From: CAZKTS01 sp964555735
GTDB lineage: Bacteria; Actinomycetota; Acidimicrobiia; IMCC26256; PALSA-555
NCBI GenBank assembly: GCA_964555735.1
Contig: CAZKTS010000090.1
Coordinates: forward strand, 1-5,339
Direction of reading: 5' to 3'
DNA: 5,339 bases
Each line of letters starts with the position of its first letter. Position 1 is the first letter of the stretch. Below the pieces are notes generated by a model. It had not been told where the DNA came from and did not search any database. It saw nothing but the letters and a program-made list of their open reading frames with translations. Positions 1-5,339 of the stretch are shown one piece after another. Position numbers and translations under genes: made by a program.

Positions 1-1
1 C

Positions 2-952
2 TTCGGCGGCGCGGGCGTGGGCAAGACCGTGCTCATCCAGGAGATGATCCAGCGGGTCGCCACCCAGCACGGTGGCGTGTCGGTGTTCGCCGGCGTCGGC
101 GAGCGCACCCGTGAGGGCACCGACCTCTGGCTCGAGATGACCGAGTCCGGCGTCATCGAGAAGACCGCGTTGGTCTACGGCCAGATGGACGAGCCGCCCG
201 GCGTGCGCCTGCGCGTCGCGCTGTCGGCACTGACGGTCGCCGAGTACTTCCGCGACGTGAAGAACCAGGACGTGCTGCTCTTCGTCGACAACATCTTCCG
301 GTTCGTGCAGGCGGGCTCGGAGGTGTCGACGCTGCTCGGCCGCATGCCGTCGGCGGTGGGCTACCAGCCGACCCTCGCCGACGAGATGGGCGAGCTCCAG
401 GAGCGCATCACCTCGACCAAGGGTCACTCGATCACGTCGATGCAGGCCGTCTACGTGCCCGCCGACGACTACACCGACCCGGCCCCGTTCACGACGTTCA
501 CCCACCTCGACGCGACCACCGAGCTCTCCCGCCAGATCGCGTCGCTCGGCATCTACCCGGCCGTGGACCCGCTCGCGTCGACGTCGAACATCCTGGCGCC
601 CGAGATCGTGGGGGAGCGTCACTACGCGGTCGCCCGCCGCGTGCAGGAGATCCTCCAGCGCTACAAGGAGCTCCAGGACATCATCGCCATCCTCGGGCTC
701 GACGAGCTCTCCGAGGAGGACAAGCTCATCGTGAGCCGGGCCCGCAAGATCCAGCGGTTCCTCTCGCAGCCGTTCTTCGTGGGCGAGGTGTTCACCGGCC
801 TGCCCGGCATCTACGTACCCGTCGAGGAGACGGTGGATTCGTTCGAGGCCATCGCCAACGGCGAGCTCGACGAGGTGCCCGAGCAGGCGTTCTTCAACGT
901 GGGCGGCGTCGAGAGCGTGCTCGCCAAGGCGAAGACCCTCCAGGACTCGTGA
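2..952 (+). CDS. atpD: F1Fo ATP synthase subunit beta (5'-truncated by window edge)
   Basis: This is the catalytic beta subunit of the F1 sector, which makes ATP from ADP and phosphate at the cytoplasmic face of the membrane. The frame is open from base 2, so the 316 visible residues are the nucleotide-binding and C-terminal domains; roughly the first third is missing. The window opens in the Walker A P-loop (FGGAGVGKT). After it come the GERTREG segment, the Walker B strand (VLLFVDN), the SEVSTLLGRMPSAVGYQP stretch and the alpha/beta family signature PAVDPLASTS. The C-terminal part carries the DELSEEDK region usual for beta subunits. The stop is TGA at 950-952, and atpC begins six bases later, as in ordinary atp operons. 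A GTG at base 17 is the first start-like codon but lies inside the P-loop and is not the real start. Nothing is odd apart from the truncation. Confidence 0.98.
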   Translation, partial: FGGAGVGKTVLIQEMIQRVATQHGGVSVFAGVGERTREGTDLWLEMTESGVIEKTALVYGQMDEPPGVRLRVALSALTVAEYFRDVKNQDVLLFVDNIFRFVQAGSEVSTLLGRMPSAVGYQPTLADEMGELQERITSTKGHSITSMQAVYVPADDYTDPAPFTTFTHLDATTELSRQIASLGIYPAVDPLASTSNILAPEIVGERHYAVARRVQEILQRYKELQDIIAILGLDELSEEDKLIVSRARKIQRFLSQPFFVGEVFTGLPGIYVPVEETVDSFEAIANGELDEVPEQAFFNVGGVESVLAKAKTLQDS

Positions 953-958
953 CCACCC

Positions 959-1369
959 ATGGCTGAGAACACCACCAAGGTGATGGTCGTGTCCCCGGAG
1001 CAGGTGCTCTACGAGGGTGACGCCGAGATGGTCGTGTGCCGCACGATCGACGGCGACATCGCGTTCCTGCCCGGCCACGCGCCGTTCCTCGGCGCGCTCG
1101 GCACCGCGGCGGTCCGGGTCATCCTCCCGGACCACGAGACGACGATCGCGGTCCACGAGGGCTTCGTCGAGGTGTCGGCCGACCACGTGGTGGTGCTCTC
1201 CGATGTCGCCGAGCTGCCCGACCAGATCGACACCGCCCGCGCCCAGCGGGCCAAGGAGCGCGCCGAGACCGCGCTCGCGGCCGACGAGACCGACGGCGAG
1301 GCAGCCGCGGCGCTCGCTCGCGCCAACCTCCGGCTCGAGGTCGCAGGCGAGACCACCGCCGCGGTCTGA
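959..1369 (+). CDS. atpC: F1Fo ATP synthase subunit epsilon
   Basis: This is the small central-stalk subunit that links the gamma rotor to the c-ring and can inhibit ATP hydrolysis. The 136 residues are normal for the family. Residues 1 to about 85 form the beta-sandwich domain, with the typical GDIAFLPGHAPFLGAL segment and the closing strand GFVEVSADHVVVLSDVAE. The remainder is an Ala/Glu/Arg-rich helical hairpin. The ATG at 959 follows the atpD stop by six bases. The only Shine-Dalgarno-like sequence, AGGA at 942-945, is 13 bases away, so translation probably depends on coupling to atpD. It is the last gene of the atp operon here, because the next gene lies on the other strand two bases after the stop. 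Confidence 0.96.
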   Translation: MAENTTKVMVVSPEQVLYEGDAEMVVCRTIDGDIAFLPGHAPFLGALGTAAVRVILPDHETTIAVHEGFVEVSADHVVVLSDVAELPDQIDTARAQRAKERAETALAADETDGEAAAALARANLRLEVAGETTAAV

Positions 1370-1371
1370 GC

Positions 1372-1824
1372 TCACCGCCCGAGCTGCACGGGGGCGCGGC
1401 GGTCGTGCTCGTCCTCGAGCACGAAGATGGCGGACGCACGGGCGCGAGAGAGCCGCCAGGGTGATCCGCCGCTGACCTCGTCGACGGTGAGCGTCTCCTG
1501 GCCGCGAGCGACCGACCGCGCGGCGTAGGTGGTCACGGCATCCTCCAGCTCGGCGTCGGGCACGACGGCGGCGATCGCTTCGACGTAGACGGCGTTCCGT
1601 CGGTCGGGCGCCACGGTCGAGTCGAAGATCACGATCGCGATGTCGCGTCGTACGGCGATGTTGCGCGAGTGGCGTGCGCCGGGCTCCGACATCCAGACGA
1701 ACGTCTCGTACCGGTCGTGCGCGAACCAGACCGGCGACGCCCACGGCACACCGGCGGCATCTGCGGTCGCCAGGGTCATGTACGAGCTGGCGTCGACGAT
1801 GGCGCGTGCGGCGTCGAGATCCAT
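1372..1824 (-). CDS. Pyridoxamine 5'-phosphate oxidase family protein (putative flavin/F420-dependent)
   Basis: This 150-residue protein looks like a member of the split beta-barrel flavin-binding superfamily (PNPOx-like). Members bind FMN, F420 or sometimes haem and carry out varied redox reactions, so the substrate cannot be told from sequence. Residues 14-35 (SYMTLATADAAGVPWASPVWF) match the family's opening strands and turn. FVWMSEPGARHSRNIAVRRDIAI (42-64) matches the next strands and the conserved basic helix. IVIFDST, then NAVYVEAIAAVV (77-88) and SPWRLSRARAS (121-131), complete the barrel. There is no signal peptide, so it is probably cytoplasmic. The ATG at 1824 is the first good start. 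It converges on atpC and is divergent from the 1882 gene, sharing a 57-base upstream region with it. It is not a canonical PdxH, which is longer. The fold assignment is fairly sure and the biochemical role is open. Confidence 0.85.
   Translation of the reverse strand: MDLDAARAIVDASSYMTLATADAAGVPWASPVWFAHDRYETFVWMSEPGARHSRNIAVRRDIAIVIFDSTVAPDRRNAVYVEAIAAVVPDAELEDAVTTYAARSVARGQETLTVDEVSGGSPWRLSRARASAIFVLEDEHDRRAPVQLGR
1403..1424. terminator. Perfect 9-bp hairpin just past atpC, possible terminator
   Basis: TCGTGCTCG at 1403-1411 is the exact reverse complement of CGAGCACGA at 1416-1424, with a TCCT loop. It starts 33 bases after the atpC stop and is the strongest short hairpin I found in the window. 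No T-run follows, and it lies inside the 3' coding end of the opposing gene (its residues F134-D141). It may therefore be only a coding coincidence. A role in ending the atp transcript is inference. Confidence 0.3.
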
Positions 1825-1868
1825 GCCGTTCTCGTACCCGACGCGCCCTCCCGATCACCTCGTCTTAC

Positions 1869-1874
1869 TAGGGT
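1869..1874 (+). promoter_or_regulatory. -10 box TAGGGT for a leaderless start at 1882
   Basis: TAGGGT fits the TAnnnT -10 consensus common in actinobacteria. Seven bases separate it from the GTG at 1882, the spacing expected if transcription begins at the start codon. No convincing -35 hexamer is visible at the usual distance. The box overlaps another in-frame GTG at 1873, which argues against that codon as the start. Confidence 0.5.
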
Positions 1875-1881
1875 GGCGGCG

Positions 1882-2811
1882 GTGCGCCGCCCCTTCCGTT
1901 CTGGCTGCTTCGTCGCGCTCGTGATCGGGCTGCTCGCGTGCATGCTCGTGCCTGCGACGCCTGCGGGAGCGCAGGATGCGGACACCGACGCGTTCAGCGG
2001 TCTCGGCGCCTGGGTCGACGTGTTCGACTACGTGCCCGCGTTCCTCCAGGAGCCCGGCCCGCCGCCGGTCGTCCCGGCGACCGTCGACGACCTCGACCGC
2101 CTCGGCGTGGACACGATCTACCTCCAGGCGGCGTTCGACGATGAACGGGCGAATGGGCTCATCGTGGACCGTCGTGCCGTCGGCGCCATTCTCGAGCGCG
2201 CGCACGACCGCGGCGTCGCCGTCGTTGCCTGGTACTACCCGCAGCTCGTGGATCCGGCGCGCGATCTGCGCCACCTCGAGGCTTTGATCGACTTCAGCGC
2301 GGGGGGCGAAGCCTTCGACGGCATCGGGATCGACGTCGAATCCCAGCAGGTGCCCGACGTCGCGGAGCGCAACGATCGGCTGGTGCAGCTCGCCAAGGAC
2401 GTGCGCGAGGCCGCCGGCGACGATGTCCCCGTCGGTGCGATCGTCTATCCGGCCGTGCAGCTCGAGGTGCTCAACCAGACCCTCTGGCCCGACTTCCCGT
2501 ACAAGAAGCTCGGACGCCAGGTCGACGTGTGGCTGCCGATGGTCTACTGGACCTTCCGCGACGCGCCCTACCGCGATGCGGCTGCATACACGCGCGAGAG
2601 CGTCCGACGTCTCCGGCGGAACCTGGACGACCCCGACGCGGTCGTGCACCCGGTCGGCGGGCTCGCCGAGAGCTCCACGATCCAGGACTATGCGGACTTC
2701 GTGCGAGCGTCGGAGAACCTCGACGCGATCGGTTGGTCGGTCTACGACGTCGACACCACGTACACGCCGGCGTGGGCGTACCTGCGCGGCGACGTCGGGC
2801 AGGACGACTGA
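1882..2811 (+). CDS. Exported TIM-barrel protein, glycoside-hydrolase-like (GH18-like strand-4 motif)
   Basis: This is a 309-residue secreted or surface protein. Residues 2-6 carry three arginines, a hydrophobic core spans about 9-24 (FVALVIGLLAC and on), and a likely signal peptidase site follows AGA at 28-30. The rest reads as eight alternating strands: GAWVDVFDY (42-50), VDTIYLQAAF (76-85), VAVVAWYYP (112-120), FDGIGIDVES (145-154), VPVGAIVYP (182-190), VDVWLPMVYW (214-223), VVHPVGG (254-260) and LDAIGWSVYDVD (280-291). The strand-4 motif D146-G-I-G-I-D151-V-E153 resembles the chitinase-family DGxDxDxE motif, with glycine for the middle aspartate; E153 would align with the catalytic acid. 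PMVYW on strand 6 also recalls GH18-type barrels. A polysaccharide or peptidoglycan hydrolase is plausible but unproven; it could also be one of the uncharacterised GH-like families. GTG 1882 is chosen for its -10 spacing; GTG 1873 is the alternative. It is probably co-translated with the sulfotransferase downstream. Confidence 0.82.
   Translation: MRRPFRSGCFVALVIGLLACMLVPATPAGAQDADTDAFSGLGAWVDVFDYVPAFLQEPGPPPVVPATVDDLDRLGVDTIYLQAAFDDERANGLIVDRRAVGAILERAHDRGVAVVAWYYPQLVDPARDLRHLEALIDFSAGGEAFDGIGIDVESQQVPDVAERNDRLVQLAKDVREAAGDDVPVGAIVYPAVQLEVLNQTLWPDFPYKKLGRQVDVWLPMVYWTFRDAPYRDAAAYTRESVRRLRRNLDDPDAVVHPVGGLAESSTIQDYADFVRASENLDAIGWSVYDVDTTYTPAWAYLRGDVGQDD
2801..2804 (+). promoter_or_regulatory. 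Shine-Dalgarno AGGA for the sulfotransferase start at 2813
   Basis: AGGA lies eight bases before the GTG at 2813, inside the last codons of the preceding gene. It supports this start over in-frame codons farther upstream, which overlap the preceding gene. Confidence 0.5.
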
Positions 2812-2812
2812 C

Positions 2813-3718
2813 GTGGCGCGGCTCGCCAACGCGGTGATCGTGGGGGTCGAGAAGGCCGGCACGACGTCGCTGTTCCGGTCGCTCTCGGAACATCCCGAGG
2901 TGGCGCCGTCCTCGGTGAAGGAGACGCGCTACTTCCAGCCGCTGCTCTACGGCCAGCCGCTCGAGTCGATCGACGTCTACGCCTCGTACTTCGCCGATGC
3001 GGGCGACGCGCCCATCCGGCTCGAGGCGACCCCGCGCTACTTCCACGGAGGGGCCACGGTCGCGAGTGCGATGCGTCAGACGCTGGGGCAGTTCCGAGCA
3101 CTGCTCGTGCTGCGGGAGCCGATCGCTCGGTTCGCATCGGCGTTCGACTTCCAGAAGGCCCGGCTCCGCATCCCGGAGGACATCACCGCCGCGGCCTATC
3201 TCGACCGCGCGGAGGCGATGACCGACACCGACTTCCGGGATCCCGAGAACCACGCCTGGTCAGCGGTGTGGTGCGGGCGATACGCCGAATGGTTCCCAGC
3301 GTGGCACGACGTGATGGGCGACGACCTCCTCGTGCTGTCGTTCGACGAGCTCGTCGCCGAGACGCCGGCGAAGCTGCGGCAGGTCGCGACGTTCCTCGGC
3401 ATCGATCCCGAGGCGTTTCCCAGCTACGAGTTCGCGTTCGAGAACCAGACGACCGCGTACAAGCGGGCCGGATTCCAGAAGGTTGCGCTCGCGGTCAACG
3501 ACCGGTTCGAGGCGTTCTTCCGGCGTCACTACGGCCTGAAGGAGAAGTTGCGCGGCGCCTACTACCGGATCAACGGGGCCGCCGCCAAGCGGGCGACGCT
3601 CAACCCTGACGTCCGGGCGCGCCTCGAGGCGATCTACGCCGAGCCCAACGCGCGTCTCGCCCAGCAGCTGCGCGACGCCGACGTCCCGCTGCCGAGGTGG
3701 CTCCGCGCAACGTCCTAG
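2813..3718 (+). CDS. PAPS-dependent sulfotransferase domain protein
   Basis: This is a 301-residue cytosolic-type sulfotransferase, which moves a sulfuryl group from PAPS to an acceptor hydroxyl or amine. The 5'-phosphosulfate loop is at the very N-terminus: VIVGVEKAGTTSLFRSL (8-24), with K14 in the place of the conserved lysine. The 3'-phosphate-binding segment is ALLVLREPIARFASAF (96-111), with R101 and S109 as the usual contacts. Between them, KETRYF (36-41) and RLEATPRYF (69-77) match the strands seen in heparan-sulfate and Stf-type enzymes. DDLLVLSFDELVAETPAKLRQVATFLGI (170-197) is the typical late helix-strand region. The acceptor is not predictable. GTG 2813 follows the upstream stop by one base and directly precedes the first strand. 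The frame stays open farther upstream, but that part is a basic, low-complexity shadow of the neighbouring gene. No signal peptide or membrane segment is seen. Confidence 0.9.
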   Translation: MARLANAVIVGVEKAGTTSLFRSLSEHPEVAPSSVKETRYFQPLLYGQPLESIDVYASYFADAGDAPIRLEATPRYFHGGATVASAMRQTLGQFRALLVLREPIARFASAFDFQKARLRIPEDITAAAYLDRAEAMTDTDFRDPENHAWSAVWCGRYAEWFPAWHDVMGDDLLVLSFDELVAETPAKLRQVATFLGIDPEAFPSYEFAFENQTTAYKRAGFQKVALAVNDRFEAFFRRHYGLKEKLRGAYYRINGAAAKRATLNPDVRARLEAIYAEPNARLAQQLRDADVPLPRWLRATS

Positions 3719-3723
3719 CGATG

Positions 3724-3760
3724 ATCACGGGCGTACCCTCGGGCCATGGGTCCCCGTGAT
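3724..3760. repeat. Inverted repeat spanning -10 box and start codon of the 3746 gene
   Basis: ATCACGGG (3724-3731) and CCCGTGAT (3753-3760) are exact reverse complements. Inside them, ACCC (3735-3738) and GGGT (3748-3751) can also pair. The structure begins five bases after the sulfotransferase stop and contains the -10 box and the ATG at 3746. It could be an operator, an RNA hairpin ending the upstream transcript, or chance: an 8-bp repeat with a long loop is expected about once or twice in a window of this size. Confidence 0.35.
3734..3739 (+). promoter_or_regulatory. -10 box TACCCT for a leaderless start at 3746
   Basis: TACCCT fits TAnnnT and lies six bases before the ATG at 3746, so transcription would begin at or next to the start codon. 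No Shine-Dalgarno sequence precedes that ATG, which agrees with leaderless translation. A -35 element is not evident. Confidence 0.5.
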
Positions 3761-4132
3761 GTCTGTGTCCTCGCTGGCACGATCGCGGCGGCGGGCCTCA
3801 TGCTCACGGTCGCGCTGCTCATCGATGAGAACGTGCTTGCCGCCGCAGCGGCTCTGCTCGGGACGCTCGTCTTCGGTGGGTTCGCGTTCATGAGCCTCAT
3901 GGCCGCTCGCCCGCAGAATGTCGTGAGCGACGAAGTCGCTGCGCAGATCGTCAACCTTCGACCCCGGCGACCCTTCCAGCACCTGGTCGACCTGGAGATG
4001 CGCGACGGTGCACTCGTCCGCCGCGTCCACGTCGGATGGGGTCGCCACGTGAACTGGTCATGTCGACTGGCTCGGATCGGATTCGATGCGCGGGACGCAG
4101 TCGCAGCGCGTCAGTCCTGGCCGTTGAGGTGA
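3746..4132 (+). CDS. Small membrane protein of unknown function, two transmembrane helices
   Basis: I do not recognise this 128-residue protein. Residues 7-26 (CVLAGTIAAAGLMLTVALLI) and about 30-53 (from VLAAAAALLGTLVFGGFAF) are two hydrophobic helices joined by a short turn with D27, E28 and N29. A soluble tail of about 75 residues follows, rich in arginine and with aromatic residues (HVGWGRHVNW, 95-104). The first helix is not followed by a clear cleavage site, so a membrane hairpin is likelier than secretion. The ATG is preceded by a -10 box at leaderless spacing, so it probably has its own promoter. About 30 of its 128 codons end in A or T, clearly more than in atpD or glpX, suggesting low expression or a different history. 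It converges on glpX with 15 bases between the stops. The gene seems real, because the frame, promoter and hydrophobic pattern agree. Confidence 0.65.
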   Translation: MGPRDVCVLAGTIAAAGLMLTVALLIDENVLAAAAALLGTLVFGGFAFMSLMAARPQNVVSDEVAAQIVNLRPRRPFQHLVDLEMRDGALVRRVHVGWGRHVNWSCRLARIGFDARDAVAARQSWPLR

Positions 4133-4147
4133 CCCCAGTCGCGCGGA

Positions 4148-5173
4148 TCAGTAGTCGAGCGAGGAGTAGCGCATCAGCTTCTGCCACTGGTGGTTGGCCT
4201 GGATGCGCCGAATGGTGCCGGTCTTGGAGCGCATGACGAGCGTCTCGGTGCTCGCGCCGTCGCCGCGATAGCGGACGCCGCGGAGGATGTCGCCCTCGGT
4301 GACGCCGCTCGCCGAGAAGAAGACGTCGTCGCTCGCCACGAGGTCGTCGGTGGTCAGCACCTTCTCGAGGTCGTAGCCGCCGTCGAGCGCGGCTTGGCGC
4401 TCGGTCTCGTTGCGCGCGAACAGGCGGCCCTGGATCTCGCCACCGAGCGCCTTCAGCGCGCACGCGGCGATCACGCCCTCGGGGGTCCCACCGACCCCGA
4501 AGAGGATGTCGGAGCCGCTGTCGGGCCACGCGGTCTCGAGTGCGCCCATCACGTCGCCGTCGGGGATGAGGCGCACCATCGCGCCTGCCTCGCGGCACTC
4601 GCGGATGATGTCGGTGTGGCGGTCGCGGTCGAGGACCACGGCGGTGACGTCCTTGACCTGCTCGCCCTTGGCCTTCGCGACGGCCTCGAGGTTGGCCTTG
4701 ACCGGGGCGTCGAGGTCGACCACGTCGCGCGCCTCGGCGCCGACGGCCAGCTTCTCCATGTAGACGCACGGGCCGGGGTTGAACATCGAGCCTCGCTCGG
4801 CGACCGCGATCACCGCGATCGCGTTGTTGCGGCCGAGGCTGGTGAGCGTGGTGCCGTCCACCGGGTCGACCGCGATGTCGCAGGCCGGGCCGCCGCCGCC
4901 GACCTCCTCGCCGTTGTAGAGCATCGGCGCGTTGTCCTTCTCGCCCTCGCCGATGACCACCACGCCGTCCATCTGAACAGTGCCGATGAGCGCGCGCATC
5001 GCATCGACGGCGACGCCGTCGGCGCCCTCCTTGTCGCCCTTGCCGACCCAACGGCCGGCCGCGATCGCTCCGGCCTCCGTCACGCGTACCAGCTCGAGTG
5101 CGAGGTCGCGTCCGGGTGCGTTGTCGCCAGGTGCGTCGGCGTCCGGATCGCCGGTGGTGAAGTGATCGTTCAC
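4148..5173 (-). CDS. glpX: Class II fructose-1,6-bisphosphatase (GlpX)
   Basis: This enzyme hydrolyses fructose 1,6-bisphosphate to fructose 6-phosphate, the committed step of gluconeogenesis, in the cytoplasm and with a divalent metal. The 341 residues are the usual size. Family motifs appear in order: GKGDKEGADGVAVDAMR (44-60), VVIGEGEKDNAPMLYNGE (72-89), the Li+-sensitive phosphatase motif AVDPVDGTT (101-109), GVGGTPEGVIAACALKALGG (226-245) and DVFFSASGVTEGDIL (283-297). By comparison with E. coli GlpX, the metal ligands should be D47, a glutamate of GEGE (75-77), D103 and E232. The first 20 or so residues are a polar Asp/Gly/Pro-rich extension. GTG 5173 is chosen because AGAGGAG sits five bases upstream. 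A GTG at 5221 would add 16 residues but overlaps the -10 box and the preceding stop codon. The chemistry could extend to sedoheptulose bisphosphate, as in some relatives. Confidence 0.95.
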   Translation of the reverse strand: MNDHFTTGDPDADAPGDNAPGRDLALELVRVTEAGAIAAGRWVGKGDKEGADGVAVDAMRALIGTVQMDGVVVIGEGEKDNAPMLYNGEEVGGGGPACDIAVDPVDGTTLTSLGRNNAIAVIAVAERGSMFNPGPCVYMEKLAVGAEARDVVDLDAPVKANLEAVAKAKGEQVKDVTAVVLDRDRHTDIIRECREAGAMVRLIPDGDVMGALETAWPDSGSDILFGVGGTPEGVIAACALKALGGEIQGRLFARNETERQAALDGGYDLEKVLTTDDLVASDDVFFSASGVTEGDILRGVRYRGDGASTETLVMRSKTGTIRRIQANHQWQKLMRYSSLDY

Positions 5174-5178
5174 GAGGG

Positions 5179-5185
5179 CTCCTCT
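5179..5185 (-). promoter_or_regulatory. Strong Shine-Dalgarno AGAGGAG deciding the glpX start
   Basis: AGAGGAG on the minus strand lies five bases before the GTG at 5173. It is the clearest ribosome binding site in the window and fixes the start of glpX. Confidence 0.75.
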
Positions 5186-5219
5186 TGTCGGGGATGTCCG
5201 GGGTCGGGGCTGTCTGTCC

Positions 5220-5225
5220 ACCCTA
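5220..5225 (-). promoter_or_regulatory. -10 box TAGGGT for glpX, overlapping the upstream stop codon
   Basis: On the minus strand TAGGGT fits TAnnnT and would start transcription near 5213, giving glpX a leader of about 40 bases. Its first three bases are the TAG stop of the preceding TOBE-domain gene. No good -35 hexamer is seen. Cotranscription with the upstream gene is possible as well. Confidence 0.45.
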
Positions 5226-5339
5226 TTGAAGGTTACGGGTTGCGGGGTAGATCGAGACCTCGGTGGCCTTCACGCTGAGCCAGACCGAGCTGCCCTCCCG
5301 GAGGCCGAGCATGGCCATCGCGCCGGGGGTGATGTCGGC
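5223..5339 (-). CDS. C-terminal TOBE domain, probably molybdate-type ABC transporter ATP-binding protein (5'-truncated)
   Basis: Only the last 38 residues are in the window; the frame is open to the right edge and ends at TAG (5225-5223). The visible part, ITPGAMAMLGLREGSSVWLSVKATEVSIYPA, has the pattern of the TOBE/Mop fold: a short helix-turn with LGLREG, then two strands ending in KATEVSIYPA. Such a segment closes the ATP-binding subunits of molybdate, tungstate and some other importers (ModC-like), where it binds oxyanion or regulates transport. It also occurs in free molybdopterin-binding proteins and ModE-type regulators. The ABC assignment is inferred from the C-terminal position and sequence style; no ATPase motif is visible. 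It is followed on the same strand by glpX, 49 bases after the stop. Confidence 0.7.
   Translation of the reverse strand, partial: ADITPGAMAMLGLREGSSVWLSVKATEVSIYPATRNLQ

Noticed and set aside
1669..1881. Upstream extension of the TIM-barrel frame
   Set aside because: It would overlap the divergent flavin-fold gene and put about 70 unrelated residues before the signal peptide.
2423..2812. Upstream extension of the sulfotransferase frame
   Set aside because: The added 130 residues are a basic R/S/T low-complexity shadow of the preceding gene, while the PAPS loop begins a few residues after GTG 2813.
1855..2862. 335-codon minus-strand frame opposite the exported TIM-barrel gene
   Set aside because: It is rich in R, V, D and E without motifs and overlaps a gene with a signal peptide and eight barrel strands. 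It is a codon-bias shadow.
4094..4147. Possible terminator between the convergent 3746 gene and glpX
   Set aside because: Only a 5-bp GACGC/GCGTC pairing with no T-run is visible, too weak to call.
4798..4826. Near-tandem GCGATC-type repeats
   Set aside because: They encode the alternating NAIAVIAVAE strand of GlpX, so the repetition follows from codon choice and protein sequence.
5174..5221. Longer glpX start at GTG 5221
   Set aside because: That codon lies within the stop codon and -10 region and lacks a ribosome binding site; GTG 5173 has a strong one.
4190..5278. Long open frame (362 codons) on the plus strand opposite glpX
   Set aside because: It is the antisense shadow of a strongly conserved GlpX protein in GC-rich DNA. 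Its translation is a repetitive A/V/D/H/R mix with no domain pattern.

Overview
This is a high-GC, gene-dense bacterial window, most consistent with an actinobacterium. The reasons are strong G/C bias at third codon positions, frequent GTG starts, two probable leaderless starts behind TAnnnT -10 boxes, and a GlpX-type (class II) fructose-1,6-bisphosphatase. Acidimicrobiia is a guess from general feel and cannot be shown from this sequence. The window holds seven protein genes, two cut by its edges. I see no RNA genes, CRISPR array, insertion sequence or phage sequence, and no gene-free gap over 60 bases.

Left part (1-1369, + strand): the 3' end of an F1Fo ATP synthase operon. It has the beta subunit from its P-loop onward (atpD, cut at the left edge), then the epsilon subunit (atpC). 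A small pyridoxamine-5'-phosphate-oxidase-like flavin-fold protein (1372-1824, - strand) meets atpC tail to tail, with two bases between the stops. A perfect 9-bp hairpin lies inside its 3' end, where it could help end the atp transcript.

Middle part (1882-4132, + strand): a two-gene unit of an exported TIM-barrel protein resembling glycoside hydrolases and a PAPS-dependent sulfotransferase, separated by one base and probably translationally coupled. A 128-residue two-helix membrane protein of unknown function follows. Its own -10 box sits inside an inverted repeat that also spans its start codon. This accessory block is the least conventional part of the window. The pairing suggests work on a sulfated or modified glycan, but that is inference.

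Right part (4148-5339, - strand): glpX (gluconeogenic fructose-1,6-bisphosphatase), and upstream of it the last 38 residues of a TOBE-domain protein, probably the ATP-binding subunit of a molybdate-type ABC transporter. The likely glpX -10 box overlaps the stop codon of that upstream gene, and a clear ribosome binding site sets the glpX start at 5173.
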